This document shows, piece by piece, positions 1 through 4,542 of a stretch of DNA of 5,249 nt. Position 1 is the first letter of the stretch. Each line of letters opens with the position of its first letter. The position numbers were made by a program, and so were the translations under genes. The DNA comes from an uncultured Bacillota bacterium (GTDB lineage: Bacteria; Bacillota; UBA994; UBA5500): positions 1-5,249 of the forward strand of contig CALNBW010000263.1 of assembly GCA_937874815.1 (NCBI GenBank), given 5' to 3'. The notes beneath the pieces were generated by a model. It saw nothing but the letters and a program-made list of their open reading frames with translations. It was not told the origin of the DNA and did no database searches.

Positions 1-59
1 GACAGCGACGGTTAAAAGCGGCCAACTGTTTGAGCTGAGGCGAGTTTTGGCCGCTCAGT

Positions 60-77
60 GAATTGCTTTAGCAATTC
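60..77. repeat. Perfect 8-bp inverted repeat with TT loop
   Basis: GAATTGCT at 60-67 pairs exactly with AGCAATTC at 70-77. The two-base centre means that as RNA the loop would open to about four bases. Its last two bases are shared with the TCGCCTC arm (76-82) that can instead pair with GAGGCGA at 37-43, so the two helices partly exclude each other. No run of T follows, so it is not a standard terminator. Confidence 0.7.
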
Positions 78-98
78 GCCTCCCTAATTAGTGCGGCA

Positions 99-117
99 AC
101 TATATCGGAGATATAGT
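99..117. repeat. 8-bp inverted repeat with GGA loop
   Basis: ACTATATC at 99-106 pairs exactly with GATATAGT at 110-117 around GGA. It lies inside copy 1 of the repeat element. At the matching place in copy 2 there is no equally good palindrome (only repeated TTATC/GTTAT words), so this hairpin may be specific to this copy. No nearby T-tract is seen. Confidence 0.65.
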
Positions 118-232
118 GAGAGCACATGGCGATGGCTAAGCACCTCTACCTACAGTACCAGGCCACACGCGCGCGAGTAGGACCACGACCTTAAGCCCGC
201 CCTTTGATGCTCACTAAGTATTTATGTGGGTA

Positions 233-628
233 CTAAGATAGATTAAAAATACCGAGTGTCTTTAGTCGTTGCGCCTCCTGCGCCAAAAGCTCATCAAGGT
301 CAAGCCCTAATAAGTTGCAGAGCGCAGCCTGATAGAACAGGCTCATGCCAATTTCACTGGCAATAATTTCGCAGCACGACTCGCAGAGCTCTCCGCGCAG
401 GTGAGAGTCAACACACTGGCGGAACTCGGTTATGGACATCGTGGCAGTAGCCGGCTGGCGGCAGGCGTTAATTTCTAGACAGCCGCAACTAGTGACTGCT
501 TTGGCGACGGCCCGGTTTACCCGGGCGCTCGATTCTTGAAACTTGGAGAGTACATCTAGGATGCTACGATGACGAATGAGGTACGCGTCGACTGCTTCTT
601 GGAACACCTTGCAATTGCCATCTTTCAA
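233..628 (-). CDS. Small helical protein with CGC and CxxCC motifs and MazG-like C-terminus (hypothetical)
   Basis: This encodes 131 residues if it starts at TTG 628-626. Most of the chain looks helical. Cysteines are CGC at residues 48-50, C56, and C-x2-CC at 82-86, which could bind a metal such as zinc (inference). The C-terminal part (about 80-130), with E-I-G-x2-L-F-Y-x-A-A-L-x-N-x-L-G-L-D-L, resembles the last helices of MazG-type nucleotide pyrophosphohydrolases, but I do not see the full catalytic E-x2-E / E-x2-D set, so activity is doubtful. I recall similar short uncharacterised proteins in Clostridia, some possibly labelled DUF1573; I cannot verify that. The upstream in-frame ATG (688-686) lies inside the -10 box of the promoter at 687-716 and so would not be transcribed. 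TTG 628 has AGGAGG 10 bases upstream. It is transcribed alone, divergently from carD; no clear terminator follows, only repeat copy 1. Confidence 0.8.
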   Translation of the reverse strand: MKDGNCKVFQEAVDAYLIRHRSILDVLSKFQESSARVNRAVAKAVTSCGCLEINACRQPATATMSITEFRQCVDSHLRGELCESCCEIIASEIGMSLFYQAALCNLLGLDLDELLAQEAQRLKTLGIFNLS

Positions 629-638
629 GAGGCTACCC

Positions 639-644
639 CCTCCT
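639..644 (-). promoter_or_regulatory. Ribosome binding site deciding the TTG start of the minus-strand gene
   Basis: On the minus strand AGGAGG occupies 644-639, ten bases before TTG at 628-626. No comparable site precedes the ATG at 688-686, which overlaps the -10 box. This makes the protein 20 residues shorter than the longest open frame. Confidence 0.75.
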
Positions 645-686
645 AGCAACGCCTTTCGCGTTGCGGGTAAGTCGAATGTTAGTCTC

Positions 687-716
687 ATTATACTGACACA
701 TTTCCTTGCTTGTCAA
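687..716 (-). promoter_or_regulatory. Consensus sigma-A promoter for the minus-strand gene
   Basis: On the minus strand TTGACA (716-711) is followed by an 18-base spacer and TATAAT (692-687). Both hexamers match the consensus perfectly. Transcription would begin near 680, giving a leader of about 50 bases before the TTG start. It fires away from carD. The perfect hexamers suggest a strong promoter unless a repressor acts; no obvious operator palindrome overlaps it. Confidence 0.85.
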
Positions 717-793
717 ACTCACGCGTGCCAGGCAAGATTATGGTAAGCATTTCGTGTATAGTAGGAGTGGGGGCTCGGGCGGGAGATAAACGC

Positions 794-820
794 TCAATTA
801 AAAAGCGAGCATTTAATTGA
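794..820. promoter_or_regulatory. 9-bp inverted repeat overlapping the carD -35 box (possible operator)
   Basis: TCAATTAAA at 794-802 is an exact inverted copy of TTTAATTGA at 812-820, separated by nine bases. The right arm contains the first four bases of the -35 box at 817-822. The position suits a repressor site, but the AT-rich left arm could also act simply as an UP element for RNA polymerase. The regulator is unknown. Confidence 0.4.
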
Positions 821-846
821 CAAGCATTCTAGAACTATGGTAGAAT
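817..846 (+). promoter_or_regulatory. Sigma-A promoter of carD
   Basis: TTGACA at 817-822, an 18-base spacer, then TAGAAT at 841-846. A TG at 838-839 one base before the -10 gives it an extended -10 character. The predicted start is around 853, so carD would have a leader of about 55 bases. This is the only strong plus-strand promoter I see, so it may serve the genes downstream as well. Confidence 0.8.
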
Positions 847-891
847 GCAGTTTTCTTGACACGGTTGTCTACAAATGTTACCCTTATAAGT

Positions 892-899
892 AAGGAGGT
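892..899 (+). promoter_or_regulatory. Ribosome binding site deciding the GTG start of carD
   Basis: AAGGAGGT at 892-899 stands ten bases before GTG 910-912. In-frame upstream candidates are a TTG at 856, which lies at about the transcription start with no ribosome site, and a GTG at 898 that overlaps this site itself. Confidence 0.8.
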
Positions 900-909
900 G
901 TGGCCAGCG

Positions 910-1389
910 GTGTTTAAGTTAGGTGATAGAGTCGTCTATCCCATGCATGGTGCCGGCATCATTGAAGCCATCGAAGAGAAGGAAGTGCTAGGCGAAAAAC
1001 AGCAGTATTACATCATGAGGCTACCGCTAGGCGACATGCGGGTGATGATCCCGCTCCGTAACGCGAATGTCATTGGTATCCGTGAGGTAGTTTCAGACGA
1101 TGGCCTCGAACAGGCGCTGGCGGTGTTGCAAGAAGAAGAAACAGCAATGCCTGCTAACTGGAATCAGCGCTATCGTGCTAACCTAGAGAAAATCCGTTCT
1201 GGCGATATCAAGACGGTAGCCGAAGTCATGCGCAATTTGGTAAAGCGAGATCAAGAAAAGGGCTTATCGACGGGTGAGCGCAAGATGTTGGATACAGCTC
1301 GACAGATTTTCGTAAGTGAGCTGATTTTAGTTAGAGATATAGAAGAAGAATCAGCGATGCGTCTGATTGACGGTCTGTTGGGGAGCTAA
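910..1389 (+). CDS. carD: CarD/CdnL-family RNA polymerase-binding transcription factor
   Basis: This is a 159-residue protein, the usual size for the family. Family members bind the beta subunit of RNA polymerase and stabilise the open promoter complex, mainly at rRNA and other housekeeping promoters. The N-terminal Tudor-like polymerase-interacting domain covers about 1-58 and begins MFKLGDRVVYPMHGAG, continuing with G-D-M-R-V-M-I-P. The helical C-terminal domain (about 65-159) contains W84 in WNQRY, matching the tryptophan that other CarD proteins insert at the upstream edge of the -10 bubble, then E-K-I-R-S-G-D, L-S-T-G-E-R-K-M-L and L-I-x-G. The GTG start is chosen because the N-terminus then matches the family exactly and a strong ribosome site precedes it. 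It is first in the plus-strand block, 87 bases before yacL. Identification is secure; which promoters it serves here is inference. Confidence 0.95.
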   Translation: MFKLGDRVVYPMHGAGIIEAIEEKEVLGEKQQYYIMRLPLGDMRVMIPLRNANVIGIREVVSDDGLEQALAVLQEEETAMPANWNQRYRANLEKIRSGDIKTVAEVMRNLVKRDQEKGLSTGERKMLDTARQIFVSELILVRDIEEESAMRLIDGLLGS

Positions 1390-1390
1390 T

Positions 1391-1417
1391 GGGGGGCGTC
1401 TTCGACGGCCCTCTTTT
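1391..1417 (+). terminator. Weak hairpin with T-rich tail after carD
   Basis: CGTC (1397-1400) and GACG (1404-1407) close a TTC loop. After one G-G mismatch the stem continues with GGG (1393-1395) to CCC (1409-1411), followed by TCTTTT. This could end part of the carD transcripts or attenuate yacL. An overlapping alternative pairs ATGGGGGGCG at 1389-1398 with CGCCCCCAT at 1441-1449, with one bulged G, which would disrupt the first hairpin. The T-tract is short, so termination is uncertain. Confidence 0.35.
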
Positions 1418-1459
1418 GCCCTTTGACCCAGTTTGATGCTCGCCCCCATCTTGGCTGAA

Positions 1460-1465
1460 AGGAGG
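1460..1465 (+). promoter_or_regulatory. Ribosome binding site deciding the yacL start
   Basis: AGGAGG at 1460-1465 lies within a longer AAAGGAGGTG match to the 16S rRNA tail. An in-frame GTG at 1465-1467 overlaps it and cannot be the start. ATG 1477-1479 is 11 bases downstream; a further in-frame ATG at 1483 would be 17 bases away, longer than usual. Confidence 0.75.
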
Positions 1466-1476
1466 TGAGTAAGAGT

Positions 1477-2547
1477 ATGCTGATGAGAATTACCCGACTA
1501 CTTATCGCAGTGCTGGGAGCCATGATCGGGCTTGAGGTTGGTGGTAAGGCGTTACTGCCTTTAGCTGACCGCTTTTTGACCTTAACCTGGACCCCTGAAG
1601 TGCGATTACTGCTGTTCAGAATTCTGGGAGCTACTGTTTTTGGACTTATATTTTATCTTTTTTCTCCCGGGCTGATCAAGAAGCTTGGTAAGTTTTCAGC
1701 ATTGATTGAAGGCAGAATGCAACGCATCCCCACCCATGATATCGTGATCAGCACGGTAGGATTAATGGTAGGCTTGATCATTGCCAACCTGTTAGGCTTT
1801 GCTTTGGTCGGTATCCCCTATGTGGGTCCATATCTGCCGATCATCTCCAATATCTTGTTCGGCTATTTAGGCCTGTCGCTGGCTCATAAGAAGCATGAAG
1901 AGCTAGGTGCTCTGTTATCTTTCCCCGGGCGCTCCAACAAGCCTGCCGCCAAGCGGGAGCAATATAAGATCCTTGACACTAGCGTGATTATCGATGGCCG
2001 CATAGCAGATGTGGTCAAGGCGGGATTCTTAGAAGGTATTTTGGTTGTGCCTACCTTCGTGTTGGAGGAATTACGGCATATTGCCGATTCAGCTGATACC
2101 ATGCGGCGCAATCGGGGTAGACGTGGTTTAGACATCCTCCAGGATCTACAGAAGCAGCTAGGGGCTGGGGTGGAGATCTTGGAAAGAGATTATGACGATG
2201 TCCCGGAAGTCGATAGTAAGTTAATAAAGTTAGCACAAGAGATTAACGGTAAGCTGCTGACCACTGACTATAATCTAAACAAGGTATGTGAGCTGCAGGG
2301 AGTATCGGTTTTGAATATTAACGAGTTGGCTAACTCGGTCAAACCGGTCGTGCTGCCTGGTGAAGAAATGATTGTGCAGGTCATGAAAGAAGGTAAAGAG
2401 ATTAGCCAAGGGGTGGCCTACCTAGATGACGGCACTATGATTGTAGTAGATAATGGGCGCAAGCACATTGGTGAAAGCTTAGCAGTTGTAGTCACTAGTG
2501 TTCTGCAGACTGCGGCTGGGCGGATGATCTTCGCTCGCATTCGTTAG
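1477..2547 (+). CDS. yacL: YacL-type membrane protein with PIN and TRAM domains
   Basis: This 356-residue protein has four predicted membrane segments (about 6-24, 44-63, 88-110, 117-136), so the rest should be tethered to the inner face of the membrane. A charged linker leads to a PIN nuclease-fold domain (about 163-288). Its acidic site is complete: D167 in ILDTSVIIDGR, E197/E198 in VLEELRHIAD, D246 in EVDSKLI and D264 in LTTDYNL. A TRAM domain (about 295-355), a presumed RNA-binding OB fold, ends the chain. The order and length match Bacillus YacL and its clostridial relatives. PIN domains usually cut RNA in a metal-dependent way, but the physiological target of YacL is unknown to me. The gene sits between carD and ispD, as in many Firmicutes. 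No residue loss or frameshift is seen. Confidence 0.93.
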   Translation: MLMRITRLLIAVLGAMIGLEVGGKALLPLADRFLTLTWTPEVRLLLFRILGATVFGLIFYLFSPGLIKKLGKFSALIEGRMQRIPTHDIVISTVGLMVGLIIANLLGFALVGIPYVGPYLPIISNILFGYLGLSLAHKKHEELGALLSFPGRSNKPAAKREQYKILDTSVIIDGRIADVVKAGFLEGILVVPTFVLEELRHIADSADTMRRNRGRRGLDILQDLQKQLGAGVEILERDYDDVPEVDSKLIKLAQEINGKLLTTDYNLNKVCELQGVSVLNINELANSVKPVVLPGEEMIVQVMKEGKEISQGVAYLDDGTMIVVDNGRKHIGESLAVVVTSVLQTAAGRMIFARIR

Positions 2548-2552
2548 CAGTA

Positions 2553-2614
2553 GGTTATGGTAATTAAGAAGAAGGCTGCCCTATGGTAATGCGTGGGGCA
2601 GCCTTTCCATAACT
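2553..2614 (+). terminator. Large two-tier hairpin after yacL (likely terminator or attenuator)
   Basis: The inner stem is a perfect 10-bp match, AAGGCTGCCC (2572-2581) with GGGCAGCCTT (2596-2605). An outer stem pairs GGTTATGG (2553-2560) with CCATAACT (2607-2614), one pair being G-T. A bulge of 11 bases lies on the left side only. The T-tract after the inner stem is only three or four bases, so classic rho-independent termination would be weak; it could instead stabilise the yacL mRNA end. It separates carD-yacL from ispD-ispF-mrnC. Confidence 0.55.
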
Positions 2615-2686
2615 AAGTGGGTATGCTAGAAGCTCTGGTTTTGGTATGCTTAGCTTAATTGTCTGAGGCGAAGGAGGGAAGTATAG

Positions 2687-3379
2687 ATGTTGACTGCGAT
2701 TGTGCTAGCGGCTGGTCAGAGCCGCCGTATGGGGGCTGCAGGGGACAAGATTATGACGACCTTGGCCGGCCATCCACTGGTTGCCCACTCCTTGGCAGTG
2801 TTGTCTTCGCTACCTGAGGTAACGGATATTGTGATGGTTGGAAATAGCTCGCAAGTCTCTGCCCTAAATAAATTAGTGGCCGAGTATGATTTCACAAAAG
2901 TGCGGGCCATAGTGCCCGGCGGGGTGGAAAGGCGCGAATCAGTTAACAAGGGCCTAGCCGCAATTACCTGGCCGACTGACTTCGTCGCTGTTCATGACGC
3001 CGCTCGTCCCTGCTTGGCGAAGTCGGAGGCGCGCGAAGTGATAGCTGATGGTGTAGCCTATGGGGCGGCGATATTAGCCACTCCTGTGGTTGATACTATT
3101 AAGCAAGTCGAATACGGCGTGGTTGTCTCCAATCTAGATCGCTCTTCCGTGTGGGCCGTGCAAACCCCGCAAGTCTTTCGCTACGAATGGCTAGTCGAGG
3201 GGCATGCCAAGTGGCACCAGGTACGGGAACCGATAACGGATGATGCCGTTCTGGTCTCTGCTTTAGGCCACAAGGTCAAGGTCACGCCCGGCAGTGCGGC
3301 TAACTTAAAGGTTACTACCCCGGAGGACCTCGCCTTAGCAACCTTTTATCTGGAGCAAGGAGGACGCCTATGCCTGTAG
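2687..3379 (+). CDS. ispD: 2-C-methyl-D-erythritol 4-phosphate cytidylyltransferase
   Basis: IspD transfers CMP from CTP to 2-C-methyl-D-erythritol 4-phosphate, the third step of the cytoplasmic MEP isoprenoid pathway. At 230 residues it has the normal length. The N-terminal nucleotide loop L-A-A-G-Q-S-R-R-M-G carries R14, and K21 follows, matching catalytic Arg20 and Lys27 of the E. coli enzyme. V-H-D-A-A-R-P gives D104, T-P-Q-V-F and I-T-D-D-A occur in the usual places, and K208 in N-L-K-V-T-T-P-E-D matches E. coli Lys213. After K21 the residue is Ile, where Gln is usual (KQ), a minor oddity. ATG 2687 has AAGGAGG nine bases upstream. The 3' end overlaps ispF by ten bases, implying coupled translation of two steps of the same pathway. 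I see no convincing promoter in the 139 bases before it. Confidence 0.95.
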   Translation: MLTAIVLAAGQSRRMGAAGDKIMTTLAGHPLVAHSLAVLSSLPEVTDIVMVGNSSQVSALNKLVAEYDFTKVRAIVPGGVERRESVNKGLAAITWPTDFVAVHDAARPCLAKSEAREVIADGVAYGAAILATPVVDTIKQVEYGVVVSNLDRSSVWAVQTPQVFRYEWLVEGHAKWHQVREPITDDAVLVSALGHKVKVTPGSAANLKVTTPEDLALATFYLEQGGRLCL

Positions 3380-3849
3380 GTATCGGCTACGACGTGCATA
3401 GATTAGTGGCAGGGAGGCCGCTGGTGCTTGGCGGTATCACCATTCCAGCCGCTAAAGGGCTACTAGGGCATTCAGATGCGGATGCGCTGACCCATGCCAT
3501 TATTGATGCTCTGCTAGGGGCGGCAAGCCTAGGGGATATCGGGCAGCACTTTCCGGATACGGACCCGCAATATGCTGGCCGGTGCAGCTTGGACTTATTG
3601 GCGGCAGCCTATCAGCTAGTACGAGAGCAAGGGTATGCAGTGCAAAACATCGATGCCACAGTGATTGCCGAGCAGCCCAAGCTTAGTCCCTTCATCATAT
3701 CCATGCGGCAGACGCTGGCGCGCACGCTTGACCTAGATCTAGAGCAAATTAGTGTCAAGGCGACTACTAATGAAGGATTAGGTTGCCTGGGCCGGGGTGA
3801 AGGTATTGCCGCTTTGGCAGTCTGTCAAATAGAAAAAAGAACTGACTGA
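3370..3849 (+). CDS. ispF: 2-C-methyl-D-erythritol 2,4-cyclodiphosphate synthase
   Basis: IspF cyclises 4-diphosphocytidyl-2-C-methyl-D-erythritol 2-phosphate to the 2,4-cyclodiphosphate with loss of CMP, the fifth step of the MEP pathway. The family works as a homotrimer with a zinc ion. The 159 residues are full length. Metal ligands are visible as D8 and H10 in G-Y-D-V-H-R and H42 in D-A-L-T-H-A. Other family signatures are G-L-L-G-H-S-D-A-D, G-D-I-G-x2-F-P-D-T-D-P and K-A-T-T-N-E-G-L-G-x2-G-R-G-E-G-I-A. ATG 3370 follows AAGGAGG (3357-3363) at six bases, inside the end of ispD. mrnC begins eight bases after the stop. IspE, needed between IspD and IspF, is not in this window. Confidence 0.96.
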   Translation: MPVGIGYDVHRLVAGRPLVLGGITIPAAKGLLGHSDADALTHAIIDALLGAASLGDIGQHFPDTDPQYAGRCSLDLLAAAYQLVREQGYAVQNIDATVIAEQPKLSPFIISMRQTLARTLDLDLEQISVKATTNEGLGCLGRGEGIAALAVCQIEKRTD

Positions 3850-3857
3850 GAAAAGAG

Positions 3858-4268
3858 ATGAGGTTTTTGCCCAAATTGCAGGTGCAAGAGGCGCAGCAAT
3901 TGCCAGCGCTACAGCTGGCCTATATAGGGGACGCAGTTTATGAGCTGGCAGTGCGGGAGCATTTGCTTAGCCTTGGCCAGACCCGGATTGAGCAGTTACA
4001 TAATGCCACGGTGCATTGGGTGCAAGCAGCATCGCAAGCGGCGGCAGCGCGCTTGCTGGTGCCGGAGCTGACAGAAGCGGAGGCCGCGATTTTTTATCGG
4101 GGGCGGAATGTCAAGCCGGCTCGTATCCCCAAAAGTGCTTCAGTGGGGGAGTATTGCTATAGCACGGCGTTAGAAGCGCTGGTTGGCTATCTGTATCTAA
4201 CGGGGCAGGCCGAACGTCTGCAAGAGTTGATCACAAAGGTGCTGGTTGCCAAACCGCACGAGATGTAG
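3858..4268 (+). CDS. mrnC: Mini-ribonuclease III (23S rRNA maturation)
   Basis: Mini-III is a dimeric RNase III-type nuclease without the double-stranded RNA-binding domain; in Bacillus it trims the ends of 23S rRNA precursor in the 50S particle. The 136 residues fit the family. L-A-Y-I-G-D-A-V-Y-E (20-29) contains catalytic D25, and S-T-A-L-E-A-L-V-G-Y-L-Y-L contains E106, the second metal ligand. Y-R-G-R-N-x-K and I-P-K-S-A-S-V are also typical. In the segment Y-C-Y-S-T, a Cys (C100) stands where the Bacillus protein has Arg. The ribosome site before ATG 3858 is poor (AAAAGAG, very close), so translation probably depends on ribosomes finishing ispF eight bases upstream. The stop codon at 4266-4268 directly abuts the inverted-repeat element. 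Confidence 0.92.
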   Translation: MRFLPKLQVQEAQQLPALQLAYIGDAVYELAVREHLLSLGQTRIEQLHNATVHWVQAASQAAAARLLVPELTEAEAAIFYRGRNVKPARIPKSASVGEYCYSTALEALVGYLYLTGQAERLQELITKVLVAKPHEM

Positions 4269-4305
4269 GTAGGGGCTAGGTTCTTGCGTAAAGCGCATTG
4301 GGGCC
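4269..4305 (+). repeat. Left terminal inverted repeat of copy 2
   Basis: It begins GTAGGGGCTAGGTTCTTGC, then after four unmatched bases continues AGCGC and, after a short gap, GGGGCC. Against the reverse complement of 4474-4509 the outer 19 bases agree except for two single-base insertions, and the AGCGC and GGCC blocks recur in order. It starts on the base after the mrnC stop codon. Confidence 0.65.
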
Positions 4306-4473
4306 ATGAATCAAGGAGCGAGGGAGCCAAAGAAATAGAGCGGCAATGGCTGAGCTGCTAATGACTATCCCATGCTCAACTACTGCAATTAAGTTATCGG
4401 TTATCCTAATTTGGAGGCGAGTCTGCGAGTGCCGCCGCTCCTTTGGCGAACTGAGCTCATTCCAACAGCTGAA

Positions 4474-4509
4474 GGCCGCACGCGCTCAGAGCAAGACCTA
4501 GCCCCCTAC
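4474..4509 (-). repeat. Right terminal inverted repeat of copy 2
   Basis: On the minus strand this reads GTAGGGGGCTAGGTCTTGC followed by AGCGCGTG and GGCC. It is the inverted partner of 4269-4305. AGCGCGTGCGGCC here also resembles the reverse complement of 161-175 (GCGCGTGTGGCC) at the right end of copy 1, linking the two copies. Confidence 0.65.
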
Positions 4510-4542
4510 TTATAGTTAGTAAATAGGAGGGGAGTTACAACA

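Larger units (their letters stand above)
1..202 (+). repeat. Palindrome-rich non-coding element, copy 1 (probably truncated by window start)
   Basis: I see no gene here. The stretch is full of inverted repeats: AGCGGCCAA at 17-25 with TTGGCCGCT at 47-55, GAGGCGA at 37-43 with TCGCCTC at 76-82, an 18-bp palindrome at 60-77, and an 8-bp stem with 3-base loop at 99-117. Read on the plus strand it shares an ordered set of blocks with the reverse complement of 4269-4509: GCGGCC, CTGTT, TGAGCT, TCGCCTCC, AATTAG, then a looser match around 117-143, then GGCC..CA..GCGC near the right end (161-175) and ACC-T-AGCCC (188-198). The right-end GGCC with a nearby ACTGT-like word also mirrors GGCCAACTGT at 21-30, so the copy seems to carry its own terminal inverted repeats, with the left outer part beyond the window. 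The alignment was made by eye and has many gaps. Confidence 0.5.
4269..4509 (-). repeat. MITE-like non-coding element with terminal inverted repeats, copy 2
   Basis: This 241-bp stretch fills most of the gap between mrnC and thyX and holds no convincing gene. Its ends are imperfect inverted repeats of about 36 bases (4269-4305 and 4474-4509). Inside are further pairable arms: TGAGCT 4351-4356 with AGCTCA 4454-4459, AGGAGCG 4314-4320 with CGCTCCT 4436-4442, GCCAAAG 4326-4332 with CTTTGGC 4441-4447, and GCGGCA 4340-4345 with TGCCGC 4430-4435. Read on the minus strand it shares an ordered set of blocks with positions 1-202. TA dinucleotides lie at both tips (4270-4271 and 4507-4508), which would fit the TA target duplication of Tc1/IS630-type elements, but TA is too short to prove insertion. 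It could equally be a structured RNA gene or leader. No transposase is present. Confidence 0.6.

Noticed and set aside
740..820. Small 26-codon open frame upstream of carD
   Set aside because: There is no ribosome site before its ATG, it runs through the operator-like palindrome and -35 box, and it would lie upstream of the carD transcript.
856..884. Second promoter for carD (TTGACA at 856-861)
   Set aside because: At 17 bases spacing the -10 would be TACCCT, and TATAAG at 885-890 is 23 bases away; both are poor.
856..909. Longer carD reading frame beginning at TTG 856
   Set aside because: It begins at about the predicted transcription start with no ribosome site, and the extra 18 residues do not belong to the CarD family N-terminus.
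1884..2236. Antisense open frames inside yacL
   Set aside because: They lie opposite the conserved PIN domain, have no ribosome sites and no recognisable protein features.
2716..2949. Antisense open frame inside ispD
   Set aside because: It is opposite well conserved ispD sequence and shows no features of its own.
4488..4516. Promoter for thyX at the edge of the repeat (TATAGT 4511-4516)
   Set aside because: No TTG-like -35 occurs at 16-19 bases upstream, so the match is only a lone -10-like word.
4269..4542. T-box or other known riboswitch before thyX
   Set aside because: I find no T-box antiterminator core (GGGTGGNACCGCG) and no terminator with a T-tract before the thyX ribosome site; the inverted-repeat element explains the structure better.
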